From Bacteroidales bacterium UBA1736 (GTDB lineage: Bacteria > Bacteroidota > Bacteroidia > Bacteroidales > UBA932), in NCBI GenBank assembly GCA_002315825.1, contig DCIC01000036.1, positions 3,069-8,336 of the forward strand: a stretch of 5,268 bases of DNA, in the 5' to 3' direction. The notes under the pieces are model-generated. The model was not told the origin of the DNA, searched no databases, and saw only the letters and a program-made list of their open reading frames with translations. Position 1 is the first letter of the stretch. The number at the start of each line of letters is the position of its first letter. This document shows positions 1-5,268 of the stretch, in pieces. The translations under genes and the position numbers were made by a program.

Positions 1-2
1 TG

Positions 3-725
3 TTTGACAACACTGTGGATGATGAGAAGTTGGAGAAAGCCAAGGAGAAGATGAGTGCTCTGCTCAACCAGAGTGTGTCATCAAATGACCTGGGTGAGAA
101 CATCCCCAACTATGAGATAAAGGGTTCCAAGGTCATTGACCTCTCAAAATTGGATGTGGAAGGACTTCAAAAGGAACTGAAAACAGCTGAATACAGGTCT
201 GTTGAGATTGAGAATCTGAGGGAGTTCATTGAACAGGCTCTCCAACAGATGATAAACAGGAACACCACCAGAATATCCTTCTCTGAAAGGTATCAGGGAA
301 TCATCAACAGATACAATGCTGGTTCAACAGAGAATGAGGACTATTATGAACAACTCCTCCAACTGATTGCAGACCTCAAAAAGGAAAACAACAGGGCTTA
401 TGAAGAAGGTCTGACAGAGGAAGAATTGGAAATATATGACCTTCTGATTATGGGTAAAGCCCTTACAAAGGCTGAGGAGCAGAAGGTCAAGCTTGCAGCC
501 AAACACCTCTACAATGCCCTTCTGATGAAGAAGACTGAACTGATGGTTGTGGAATGGTACAAGGATGAACAGACCAAAGCTCTTGTCAGGGACACTATAA
601 GTTCAGAACTTGACAAAGACCTCCCTGATTCCTATGACAGGGTATCATTCAACTCAAAGACCAACCTTCTGCTCAACCACTTTATGGATATGAGTGTACA
701 GGGGTATGGGTGGATAGCTTGCTAA
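3..725 (+). CDS. hsdR: Type I restriction enzyme R subunit, C-terminal part (5' end cut by window)
   Basis: The frame is open from the left edge (first visible codons F-D-N-T-V) to TAA at 723-725, so about 240 C-terminal residues of a protein usually near 1000 residues are present. The GTG at 15 is an internal valine codon, not a start. The motor and nuclease domains of HsdR, which translocates and cuts DNA in complex with HsdM and HsdS, lie upstream of the window. What is visible is the all-helical C-terminal region (DUF3387-type), recognised from FSERYQGIINRYNAG, EGLTEEELEIYDLL, the run ELMVVEWYKDEQTKALVRDT and the ending with LPDSYDRVSF. In this family the region docks the motor subunit onto the methyltransferase core. 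The downstream DUF4268 gene starts 15 bases after the stop, so the two are probably co-transcribed. GC content is moderate, unlike the gene at 1904. Family assignment is from remembered motifs and I am confident in it. Confidence 0.9.
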   Translation, partial: FDNTVDDEKLEKAKEKMSALLNQSVSSNDLGENIPNYEIKGSKVIDLSKLDVEGLQKELKTAEYRSVEIENLREFIEQALQQMINRNTTRISFSERYQGIINRYNAGSTENEDYYEQLLQLIADLKKENNRAYEEGLTEEELEIYDLLIMGKALTKAEEQKVKLAAKHLYNALLMKKTELMVVEWYKDEQTKALVRDTISSELDKDLPDSYDRVSFNSKTNLLLNHFMDMSVQGYGWIAC

Positions 726-740
726 TAAAAAGAGAAATAT

Positions 741-1697
741 ATGAAAACACCACTTGGAAGACTTGAGAAGGTAGAATTGAGAGACTACTGGAAGGATGAA
801 GCCAGAGACTTCACCCCTTGGCTTACAGAAGATGAAAATATAAACCTTCTGGGAGAGACTGTGGGGATGGAATTGGAGGTTCAGGAAAAGGAAGCCAAGG
901 TTGGGACATTCAGTGCAGACATTCTCTGTAAGGACATCAACACAGACAGATATGTTGTGATTGAGAACCAATTGGAAAAGACAGACCATGATCATCTTGG
1001 AAAAGTGGTCACATATTGTTCTGGACTTGATGCATACACTGCAATCTGGATTGCCAGGAGCTTTGATGAAGAACACAGAGCAGCCATTGACTGGCTCAAC
1101 AGTATTACTGATGACAACTACAATTTCTTTGGAATTGAGGTGGGCCTGTACAAGATTGGAAATAGTGCCCTGGCTCCTCAATTTGATATTATAGCCAAAC
1201 CAAATAACTGGTCAAAGTCCATCAAAAAACAGATGTCCGGTGATACAGAGACAGAAAAGTTAAGGATGGAGTATTGGAGTACCTTCCATAACTATGTAGA
1301 TAAAAGAGATTTGGATGTATTGAAGCATGCTGGTGCAACCACAGACCATTGGTGTGATTTCAGAGTGGGAACAGCTGGTTTCCATTATTGCTGTATCTTG
1401 ACAGTCAAGAACTGGATTGGTGTTCAAGTCTATATGGGTGGAGAAACTGCCCAGAACAAGGCAAGATATGATTTGATTGAGAGTAAATGCAAGAGTCAGA
1501 TAGATTCCTTGAACTGTAAGAAGGTGGAGTGGAAGAGACTGGATGACAAGAAGGCCTCATATGTCAATGTGGTCTTTGAGGCTGACATCAGGAACAAGTC
1601 TGATTGGCCAAGACAATTAGAATGGATGTACAATACAATGATGGAACTCCACAAGATAGTAAAGCCTCACTATGGGGAGATCAGGGGGATTAAGTAA
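741..1697 (+). CDS. DUF4268 protein with PD-(D/E)XK-like nuclease core, restriction-associated
   Basis: A complete 318-residue protein. ATG at 741 follows the hsdR stop by 15 bases with only a purine-rich stretch (AAAAAGAGAAA) and no strong Shine-Dalgarno, as is usual in Bacteroidetes. Residues about 40-105 look like a PD-(D/E)XK nuclease fold: a G-x-x-x-A-D60-I strand (GTFSADILCKD), the strand VVIE75-N-Q77, then a helix with HDHLGKVVTYCSGLDAYTA. Candidate catalytic residues are D60, E75 and Q77; Q replaces the usual lysine, as in several ExQ variants of the superfamily. Residues about 170-312 fit the C-terminal DUF4268 region (EYWSTFHNYV, GVQVYMGG, EWKRLDDKKASYV). There is no signal peptide or membrane segment, so it is cytosolic. 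DUF4268 proteins are often found beside type I restriction genes, and the tight linkage to hsdR agrees with an accessory role. Nuclease activity is inferred; the residues could serve DNA binding only. Confidence 0.85.
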   Translation: MKTPLGRLEKVELRDYWKDEARDFTPWLTEDENINLLGETVGMELEVQEKEAKVGTFSADILCKDINTDRYVVIENQLEKTDHDHLGKVVTYCSGLDAYTAIWIARSFDEEHRAAIDWLNSITDDNYNFFGIEVGLYKIGNSALAPQFDIIAKPNNWSKSIKKQMSGDTETEKLRMEYWSTFHNYVDKRDLDVLKHAGATTDHWCDFRVGTAGFHYCCILTVKNWIGVQVYMGGETAQNKARYDLIESKCKSQIDSLNCKKVEWKRLDDKKASYVNVVFEADIRNKSDWPRQLEWMYNTMMELHKIVKPHYGEIRGIK

Positions 1698-1903
1698 GCT
1701 TTTTTGAGAGACTTTTTTAGACTGTATATAACCACATAACATCAAAACTATGAGCATATAGTGAGGGCCAAATATTAGAAGACGTAATTTTAGGGCAATC
1801 AAAATATGTAACGAGAGAGAAAAGGGAATCAAAACGGTTGAAAGGTGAAAGAATCACGACGTTATCGGGTAAATGCTGATGTTCACCAACAAAGAATCAG
1901 AAC
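1698..1903. other. Intergenic gap between restriction block and GC-rich peptidase gene
   Basis: This 206-base stretch starts with two T-runs (about 1701-1706 and 1712-1717) directly after the DUF4268 stop. They could help transcription end, but I see no convincing hairpin in front of them. The middle is AT-rich and the last 60 bases shift toward the composition of the next gene. The nearest approach to a Bacteroidetes -7 element is TAATTTTA around 1785, which lacks the final G and has no partner, so I do not call a promoter. A 20-codon frame (1845-1907) overlaps the start of the next gene and is described as a finding. Confidence 0.6.
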
Positions 1904-3262
1904 ATGAAATACACCATCGATCCGAAATTCCCCACAAGGGCAATGACCGCCCGGGAAGAGAACCTCATTGACCATATCGCATCGCAGACCCTCTTTCTCG
2001 AACAGGAGCTATTCTTCAACATAGACTCGCTCCTGTCACATACCTCCCTTGTCCTTTCGGGAGAAAGGAAGACGAGGATGGATGTCCCGGACCCCGATGA
2101 GATCCGAAGGGAGATCGAACAGCTCGGGCAGCTGTCGGAGAGCATCATCGAGGATGCCGAAAGGGAGCGTCCGGAGCAGCCGGACTTCGATCCGGAGGAC
2201 CCGGACCATCTGAGCTCCCGTCCGGAGCAGAATCAGACCATCGTCGGCACGCTCTCAGACCAGAAGAAAGTGCTTGAACGCATTCTGGCCTCCGCGTCGG
2301 TTCCGGTTCCCGTGCCCCTGCTGGGAGGATTCGGAAAGGATGCCGGCGGCAGAAACGTGGTTGTCCTGTATGTGGACAACATCGACGCCGCAGCGGGCGG
2401 AGATCCCGCGAAGGCAATGAGCCTGATGGCATATACCCTCGTGCACGAATACTGGCATTCCTTTTTCCACGACACGGGCATCGGCACGAACCCGACCTTC
2501 TCCTGCGCGGAGGAGCCTATGGCGGAATTCGGGGCGCTCGTGACGCTGGGCCACGCTCTCGGCAGCTGCAATCCGTCCTCACCCGTATATGCGGATCTGG
2601 ACGGGACCCTGATGCTCGCCATTGGCGAGGTGCGGTCAAAGCAGAAATCCGTGGGATTCGCAGCGGCATACGGATTCGGGTATTATCTGTATGACAAGCA
2701 TCTGAAGGAGGCTGAGTTCCTGCTGGCCAGCTATGCCAACATCTCGAGACTGATAAACCCGGGTGCGGCCGAATCGCGCATATACAGATACCTTGTCTAT
2801 CCCGCATATCCCGTGAACGAGAAGAACGCGTTCTGCCAGCTCGTCAAGCTTATCTCTGCGGCCAAGCTGCACGGCATCACCACTTCCGGTCTCTGCTCCG
2901 TGCTGCACTGCAAGGTAAAGCAGTCGAGGCTTGATGTATTTCTGGATGCTCTTGCTGCTGGATTGCCACGCCTCACAAACGCACAAATCAAGAATGCTGC
3001 AACGCTGTACTTCGCGATGCGCCAGCATCCGGAAGTCAGGTTCACCTACACCAAGAACGACGGTTCCATTCGCAACGCTACAGGAACACTGATGAATGAC
3101 CTTTTAGATCCGCCGACTACGTCATCCGCCACATACAAGGGATATCCGGACACAATAGTGTCCCAGTACTACTACGACATAGACAGCAACGGCTGGAGGC
3201 AGTTCAGATATGACAGACTACTGAATATAGGCAGCAACATCAAGCTGACGGTGGTGCCCTAA
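1904..3262 (+). CDS. HExxH zinc-peptidase-like protein with C-terminal DUF2693/WYL_2-like domain
   Basis: A complete 452-residue protein from ATG 1904; an in-frame TGA lies a few codons upstream, which fixes this as the first ATG. No signal peptide or membrane segment is visible, so it is probably cytosolic. Residues 1-60 are mostly helical. Residues 60-110 form an acidic, proline-rich linker (DPDEIRREIE, DFDPEDPDH). Residues about 150-240 hold the zincin core: H181-E-Y-W-H185 gives two zinc-ligand histidines and catalytic E182, and E204-PMAEFGALV looks like the third-ligand helix (E-x-x-A-x-x-F), as in ImmA/IrrE-type peptidases. Residues about 368-447 match the small SH3-like domain known as DUF2693/WYL_2: VRFTYTKNDGSIRNATGTL, then QYYYDIDSNGWRQFRYDRLL. 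The gene is clearly GC-richer than its neighbours (39 of 60 bases at 2341-2400). Peptidase activity and target are inferred. The peptidase could have lost activity, although all key residues are present. Confidence 0.85.
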   Translation: MKYTIDPKFPTRAMTAREENLIDHIASQTLFLEQELFFNIDSLLSHTSLVLSGERKTRMDVPDPDEIRREIEQLGQLSESIIEDAERERPEQPDFDPEDPDHLSSRPEQNQTIVGTLSDQKKVLERILASASVPVPVPLLGGFGKDAGGRNVVVLYVDNIDAAAGGDPAKAMSLMAYTLVHEYWHSFFHDTGIGTNPTFSCAEEPMAEFGALVTLGHALGSCNPSSPVYADLDGTLMLAIGEVRSKQKSVGFAAAYGFGYYLYDKHLKEAEFLLASYANISRLINPGAAESRIYRYLVYPAYPVNEKNAFCQLVKLISAAKLHGITTSGLCSVLHCKVKQSRLDVFLDALAAGLPRLTNAQIKNAATLYFAMRQHPEVRFTYTKNDGSIRNATGTLMNDLLDPPTTSSATYKGYPDTIVSQYYYDIDSNGWRQFRYDRLLNIGSNIKLTVVP

Positions 3263-3574
3263 ATGGCCTTGATCTTTACCGTCCTTTTTAATAACCACCG
3301 ACCCGAAGGTCACGAGGTCCTCGGGGAAAGGCAACCCGTGATGTCTTGACGCCTGTCCGGCCTTTCGTTTGAGATACTTGTCCAGATGGCGGGCCTTGGC
3401 GAGGGCATACCGGTTCTTTCCCGGGTCCCTTGTGATCAGCTCGTAGTCTGCGAACTTCTCCGCCAGAGAACTGAACGCGCCGATTGCATTCGCAGTGTTC
3501 TCGGGCTTGGCATTTCTTGCCTGATGGTACTTGTGGGTAATGTATATTATCGGAATACTGACAGATTGCCCCAT
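3218..3574 (-). CDS. Hypothetical protein or gene remnant, convergent with the peptidase gene
   Basis: A minus-strand frame of 118 residues, from ATG at 3574 to a stop at 3218-3220. I do not recognise the family. It looks truly coding in the middle: codons from about residue 35 to 90 end predominantly in G or C (for example GCG GAG AAG TTC GCA GAC), matching the GC-rich gene at 1904, and the protein is a plausible soluble basic sequence (SSLAEKFADYELITRDPGKN, ALAKARHLDKYLKRKAG). Its last 14 codons plus the stop run antisense to the end of the peptidase gene. Its first 10 or so codons lie in AT-rich DNA with poorer codon usage, and the -33 box proposed for the divergent gene falls inside them. 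In-frame TAA just upstream of 3574 prevents a longer N terminus. It may therefore be a real small gene, or the middle of a longer one trimmed at both ends by neighbouring insertions. No promoter was seen for it. Confidence 0.5.
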   Translation of the reverse strand: MGQSVSIPIIYITHKYHQARNAKPENTANAIGAFSSLAEKFADYELITRDPGKNRYALAKARHLDKYLKRKAGQASRHHGLPFPEDLVTFGSVVIKKDGKDQGHLGHHRQLDVAAYIQ

Positions 3575-3597
3575 TTCGGTAATTTATTGTATATTTG
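3565..3597 (+). promoter_or_regulatory. Putative Bacteroidetes sigma promoter for the AT-rich gene
   Basis: TATATTTG at 3590-3597 matches the Bacteroidetes -7 consensus TAnnTTTG exactly. ATTG at 3565-3568 is a fair -33 element, and the 21-base spacer is within the usual range. Transcription would start near 3604, leaving a short leader of about 14 bases before ATG 3618. This supports 3618 as the start rather than codons further upstream. It is a sequence match only. Confidence 0.55.
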
Positions 3598-3617
3598 ATA
3601 AAAAAGACGAAAAATGC

Positions 3618-4133
3618 ATGGAAGATAAAATTGTAAAAAGAATAGCTGAGTCTCAATTAATGAATATTTTAAATGAGACGGTTAACGATGTCCTTAATCG
3701 GATTGGTTCCATTAATGAAATGTCGGTACCGCTAAAAAACTACAGAGAAAGAGTAGACGGATTAAGATTTCAATTAGTGGAGAATTGGTGCCTGTGTAAA
3801 TGGTGTCAACTATATAACCCCCAATGTACAACTTTCGCACATTGGATGCAAGAACTAAAAGCATGCATTGATAACTTAAAGTTCCTTGACATTAATAATG
3901 GTATTGATAAAAAAAGAACACTTACTCGGATGTTGGTAGAAGATTATGATTATAATAACACCAACATGATTGAACGAATTGTTAGAGGAAAATTCAACAA
4001 AGAAAACATTACGAATGTTAATCAAAAGATTCATTCTTGTTCTGAATTTGCCAATAATATAAGTGGACTAATAGACGCTATTTCTATAGATTCAATAGAT
4101 ATTGATACGTATCTTCAAGATACTTTCAAATAA
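3618..4133 (+). CDS. AT-rich hypothetical protein with a cysteine/tryptophan cluster
   Basis: A 171-residue protein that I do not recognise. The frame is open further upstream, but ATG 3618 (MEDKIVKRIAESQ) is preferred because the likely promoter at 3565-3597 lies just ahead of it and upstream codons give an unlikely peptide. The protein looks mainly helical and soluble, with no signal peptide or clear membrane segment. A distinctive central segment, residues 57-63 W-C-L-C-K-W-C followed by C70, is succeeded by FAHWMQELKACIDNLKFLDI and then a charged part (KKRTLTRMLVEDYDYNN, MIERIVRGKF). C58, C60, C63 and C70 could bind a metal, but the segment could equally be a packed helix with chance cysteines. 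The gene is very AT-rich (16 G/C of 60 at 3901-3960), in strong contrast to the block before it, which points to recent transfer. It appears to be a single-gene unit with its own promoter, and a terminator lies about 160 bases downstream. Function unknown. Confidence 0.8.
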   Translation: MEDKIVKRIAESQLMNILNETVNDVLNRIGSINEMSVPLKNYRERVDGLRFQLVENWCLCKWCQLYNPQCTTFAHWMQELKACIDNLKFLDINNGIDKKRTLTRMLVEDYDYNNTNMIERIVRGKFNKENITNVNQKIHSCSEFANNISGLIDAISIDSIDIDTYLQDTFK

Positions 4134-4295
4134 CTCTGTTTTGTGTCACAGTTGATTATTTCGCGTCCATCACCTTCCGCAATGTCCGGTGCTGGTCTTG
4201 ACAACGGATCTTCTTTCTGACAGGACTTGTAAGTTTCAAAAGAAATATGATTCGAGACGGAATGTGATTCCATCCGACACTCCGCCCGATACTGA
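4134..4295. other. Non-coding stretch before terminator, no supported gene
   Basis: GC content rises again after the AT-rich gene. I see a short palindrome GGAATgtgATTCC at 4259-4271 and no convincing gene. On the minus strand a frame without a usable start runs from 4335 to a stop at 4156-4158 and has a basic, protein-like end (see findings). The stretch may be the 3' untranslated part of the AT-rich gene, a small RNA, or decayed coding DNA. Confidence 0.5.
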
Positions 4296-4337
4296 AATCT
4301 CCCGGGCCGTTGGCGACTCGGGAGATTCGTTTTGTTT
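4296..4337 (+). terminator. Rho-independent terminator
   Basis: AATCTCCCG at 4296-4304 pairs perfectly with CGGGAGATT at 4319-4327. Inside the loop GCC (4306-4308) can pair with GGC (4312-4314). The hairpin is followed by a T-rich tail, CGTTTTGTTT, at 4328-4337, so it works on the plus strand, most simply for the AT-rich gene ending at 4133. On the minus strand it lies about 20 bases after the stop of the surface-protein gene but has only a weak T-run (TTTCAGT), so a bidirectional role is possible but less clear. Confidence 0.7.
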
Positions 4338-4358
4338 AGTATATCCGTAGGGTAATCC

Positions 4359-5268
4359 TTAATTCCCGGAATATGCTGTTACGGTAAAGTTGCCCTTGCT
4401 ATCTGTTATTGTTTTAATTCCAGTCATCGTAGGGTCTACATATAGATTGTGGGCGCCTGCTTCCGTGCCGGCGTTTGTCAGCCAATTATTAAGGCAATCT
4501 TTAGCTTGAACAATCGTGGCCAGCATAGTCACTGATGAGAGTTTGGAACAGTCTTTGAACATTTGAAGATAACAACCTTCAGCCAAAGTGGTCGCAGGAA
4601 GGATTGGCGCTGTTTCCAATGCTGTGCAGCCTTTGAACATATTAACATAGCACCTTTCTTTCAAGGTGGTCGCAGGAAGGACGGGGGCTGTTTCCAACGC
4701 TGTGCAGCCTTTGAACATAGCAGCATAGCAATTTTTTGCCAAGGTGGTCGCAGGAAGAGTTGACATAGGAAGGCTATCACCAGAGCCAACCTTGTCCGTG
4801 TAATATTGAAGAGAGATAACAGGAGCATATTTATTTTTTGTTTGATCAGTTTTATCTATTGTATTCTTCTTTGTCATAGCGATCGCCACATTTCCGCTGG
4901 TGCAGGTGAAGCAGAGGTACTTGGAGGGATCTATGACCTCCTTTGCGGGCATATTCAGAATCTTACCGGCAGTGAAGGTCTTGTCGGCAGACGTCTCAAG
5001 ATTGAAGATTGAGGCGGGAGTTACGGCGTTGTCAAAAACCTCTGCCTTGAACTTGTAACTGCCGGCTGGCACTACGATGAAAAAGTTTGTAGAATCAGCC
5101 TTAGTAGTGCCTACAATAACACCTGTCCCACAATTCAGCGTGTATGGCGTGTCTGTTGAGCCAGATTTGGTCACAACTATCTTGCTTATGGTCAGGCCAC
5201 CCCACAGGTTGAGCCTCAAGGCGGCGTATTGGGCAGTCAGTTTGAATTCTTCATTGGATGAGAGTGAA
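4359..5268 (-). CDS. Fimbrillin-like/BspA-like leucine-rich repeat surface protein (5' end cut by window)
   Basis: The frame is open through the right edge, so the 302 visible residues are the C-terminal part; the TTG at 5219 is an internal leucine codon, and the signal or lipoprotein peptide is outside the window. Visible residues about 8-115 resemble the beta domains of Bacteroidales fimbrillin/Mfa-like proteins (AALRLNLWGGLTISKIVV, FFIVVPAGSYKFKAEVFD, FTAGKILNMPAKEV). Then comes a segment with GNVAIAMTKKN and VISLQYYTDK, typical of BspA-like proteins. Residues 171-248 are three 26-residue repeats of the form LPATTLxxxCYxxMFKGCTALETAP, a degenerate leucine-rich repeat (LRR_5/DUF285-like). 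The protein ends with a short tail (SKGNFTVTAYSGN) without an evident sorting domain. It is expected to be exported to the cell surface, where relatives take part in adhesion. The role here is inferred from family. Confidence 0.88.
   Translation of the reverse strand, partial: SLSSNEEFKLTAQYAALRLNLWGGLTISKIVVTKSGSTDTPYTLNCGTGVIVGTTKADSTNFFIVVPAGSYKFKAEVFDNAVTPASIFNLETSADKTFTAGKILNMPAKEVIDPSKYLCFTCTSGNVAIAMTKKNTIDKTDQTKNKYAPVISLQYYTDKVGSGDSLPMSTLPATTLAKNCYAAMFKGCTALETAPVLPATTLKERCYVNMFKGCTALETAPILPATTLAEGCYLQMFKDCSKLSSVTMLATIVQAKDCLNNWLTNAGTEAGAHNLYVDPTMTGIKTITDSKGNFTVTAYSGN
4524..4757 (-). repeat. Three tandem 78-bp repeats within the surface-protein gene
   Basis: Three units of 78 bases (4680-4757, 4602-4679, 4524-4601 in coding order) each encode 26 residues. 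On the plus strand GTGGTCGCAGGAAG recurs at 4588, 4666 and 4744, exactly 78 apart, and CTGTGCAGCCTTTGAACAT is shared by the first two coded units. The third coded unit diverges in its second half (MFKDCSKLSSVTM). This pattern suggests recent duplication and possible length variation by slippage or recombination. Confidence 0.92.

Noticed and set aside
654..1181. Long minus-strand open frame opposite the DUF4268 gene
   Set aside because: It is antisense to two well-supported genes, has an unlikely composition (many C, F, V, S) and no recognisable motif.
1698..1903. Promoter for the peptidase gene
   Set aside because: No TAnnTTTG match with a properly spaced -33 element was found; the closest candidate lacks the final G.
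2145..3045. Several overlapping minus-strand frames opposite the peptidase gene
   Set aside because: They are expected by chance in GC-rich DNA, give R/P/S-rich sequences and conflict with the recognised peptidase and WYL_2-like motifs.
3302..3323. Possible hairpin CCCGAAGG ... CCTCGGG after the peptidase gene
   Set aside because: The stem needs a bulge, no T-run follows on either strand, and the bases lie within the likely minus-strand coding stretch.
3531..3617. Upstream extension of the AT-rich gene to an earlier start
   Set aside because: The extension would include the -33/-7 promoter match and gives a hydrophobic, cysteine-containing lead that does not look like a natural N terminus.
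3288..3656. Minus-strand frame starting with a hydrophobic stretch
   Set aside because: It overlaps the start of the AT-rich gene and its promoter, and after the first 40 codons it is just the shifted frame of the better-supported 3218-3574 reading frame.
4563..4763. Plus-strand frame with repeated GGRRKD-type peptides
   Set aside because: It only mirrors the 78-bp repeats of the minus-strand surface-protein gene; the repeat there gives a sensible leucine-rich unit.
1..5268. tRNA, rRNA, CRISPR array, insertion sequence or attachment site
   Set aside because: No cloverleaf, spaced repeat array, transposase or recombinase motif, or terminal inverted repeats were seen, and no direct repeats were found flanking the AT-rich gene by eye.

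Overview
The window looks like a piece of a Bacteroidales chromosome (Bacteroides/Prevotella/Alistipes type). Three things suggest this: a fimbrillin-like/BspA-like leucine-rich surface protein at the right end, a DUF2693/WYL_2-type domain in the central gene, and a good match to the Bacteroidetes -33/-7 promoter (TAnnTTTG) in front of the AT-rich gene. No gene has a strong Shine-Dalgarno sequence, which also fits. Genus cannot be decided from the sequence.

Layout, left to right. (1) Positions 3-725 hold the 3' end of a type I restriction subunit gene (hsdR, C-terminal helical DUF3387-type domain). It is followed after 15 bases by a complete DUF4268 protein (741-1697) with a PD-(D/E)XK-like nuclease core. 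These two form the tail of a type I restriction-modification operon, with hsdM and hsdS presumably outside the window. (2) After a 206-base gap comes a distinctly GC-rich gene (1904-3262). It encodes an apparently cytoplasmic HExxH zinc-peptidase-like protein ending in a DUF2693/WYL_2-like domain. (3) A GC-rich reading frame on the minus strand (3218-3574) has convincing codon usage and overlaps the 3' end of the peptidase gene; it is either a small gene or a remnant. (4) A very AT-rich gene of unknown function (3618-4133) follows, with its own likely promoter, and a clear plus-strand terminator lies at 4296-4337. (5) The 3' part of a minus-strand gene (4359-5268) encodes a surface protein with a fimbrillin-like beta domain and three 26-residue leucine-rich repeats.

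Base composition changes sharply between these blocks: moderate in the restriction genes, about 65% GC in a sampled line of the peptidase gene, and about 27% GC in a sampled line of the AT-rich gene. The window therefore reads as a mosaic of separately acquired pieces, typical of an accessory or defence region. The restriction genes plausibly work together. Whether the peptidase-WYL_2 protein or the AT-rich gene takes part in defence is inference only.
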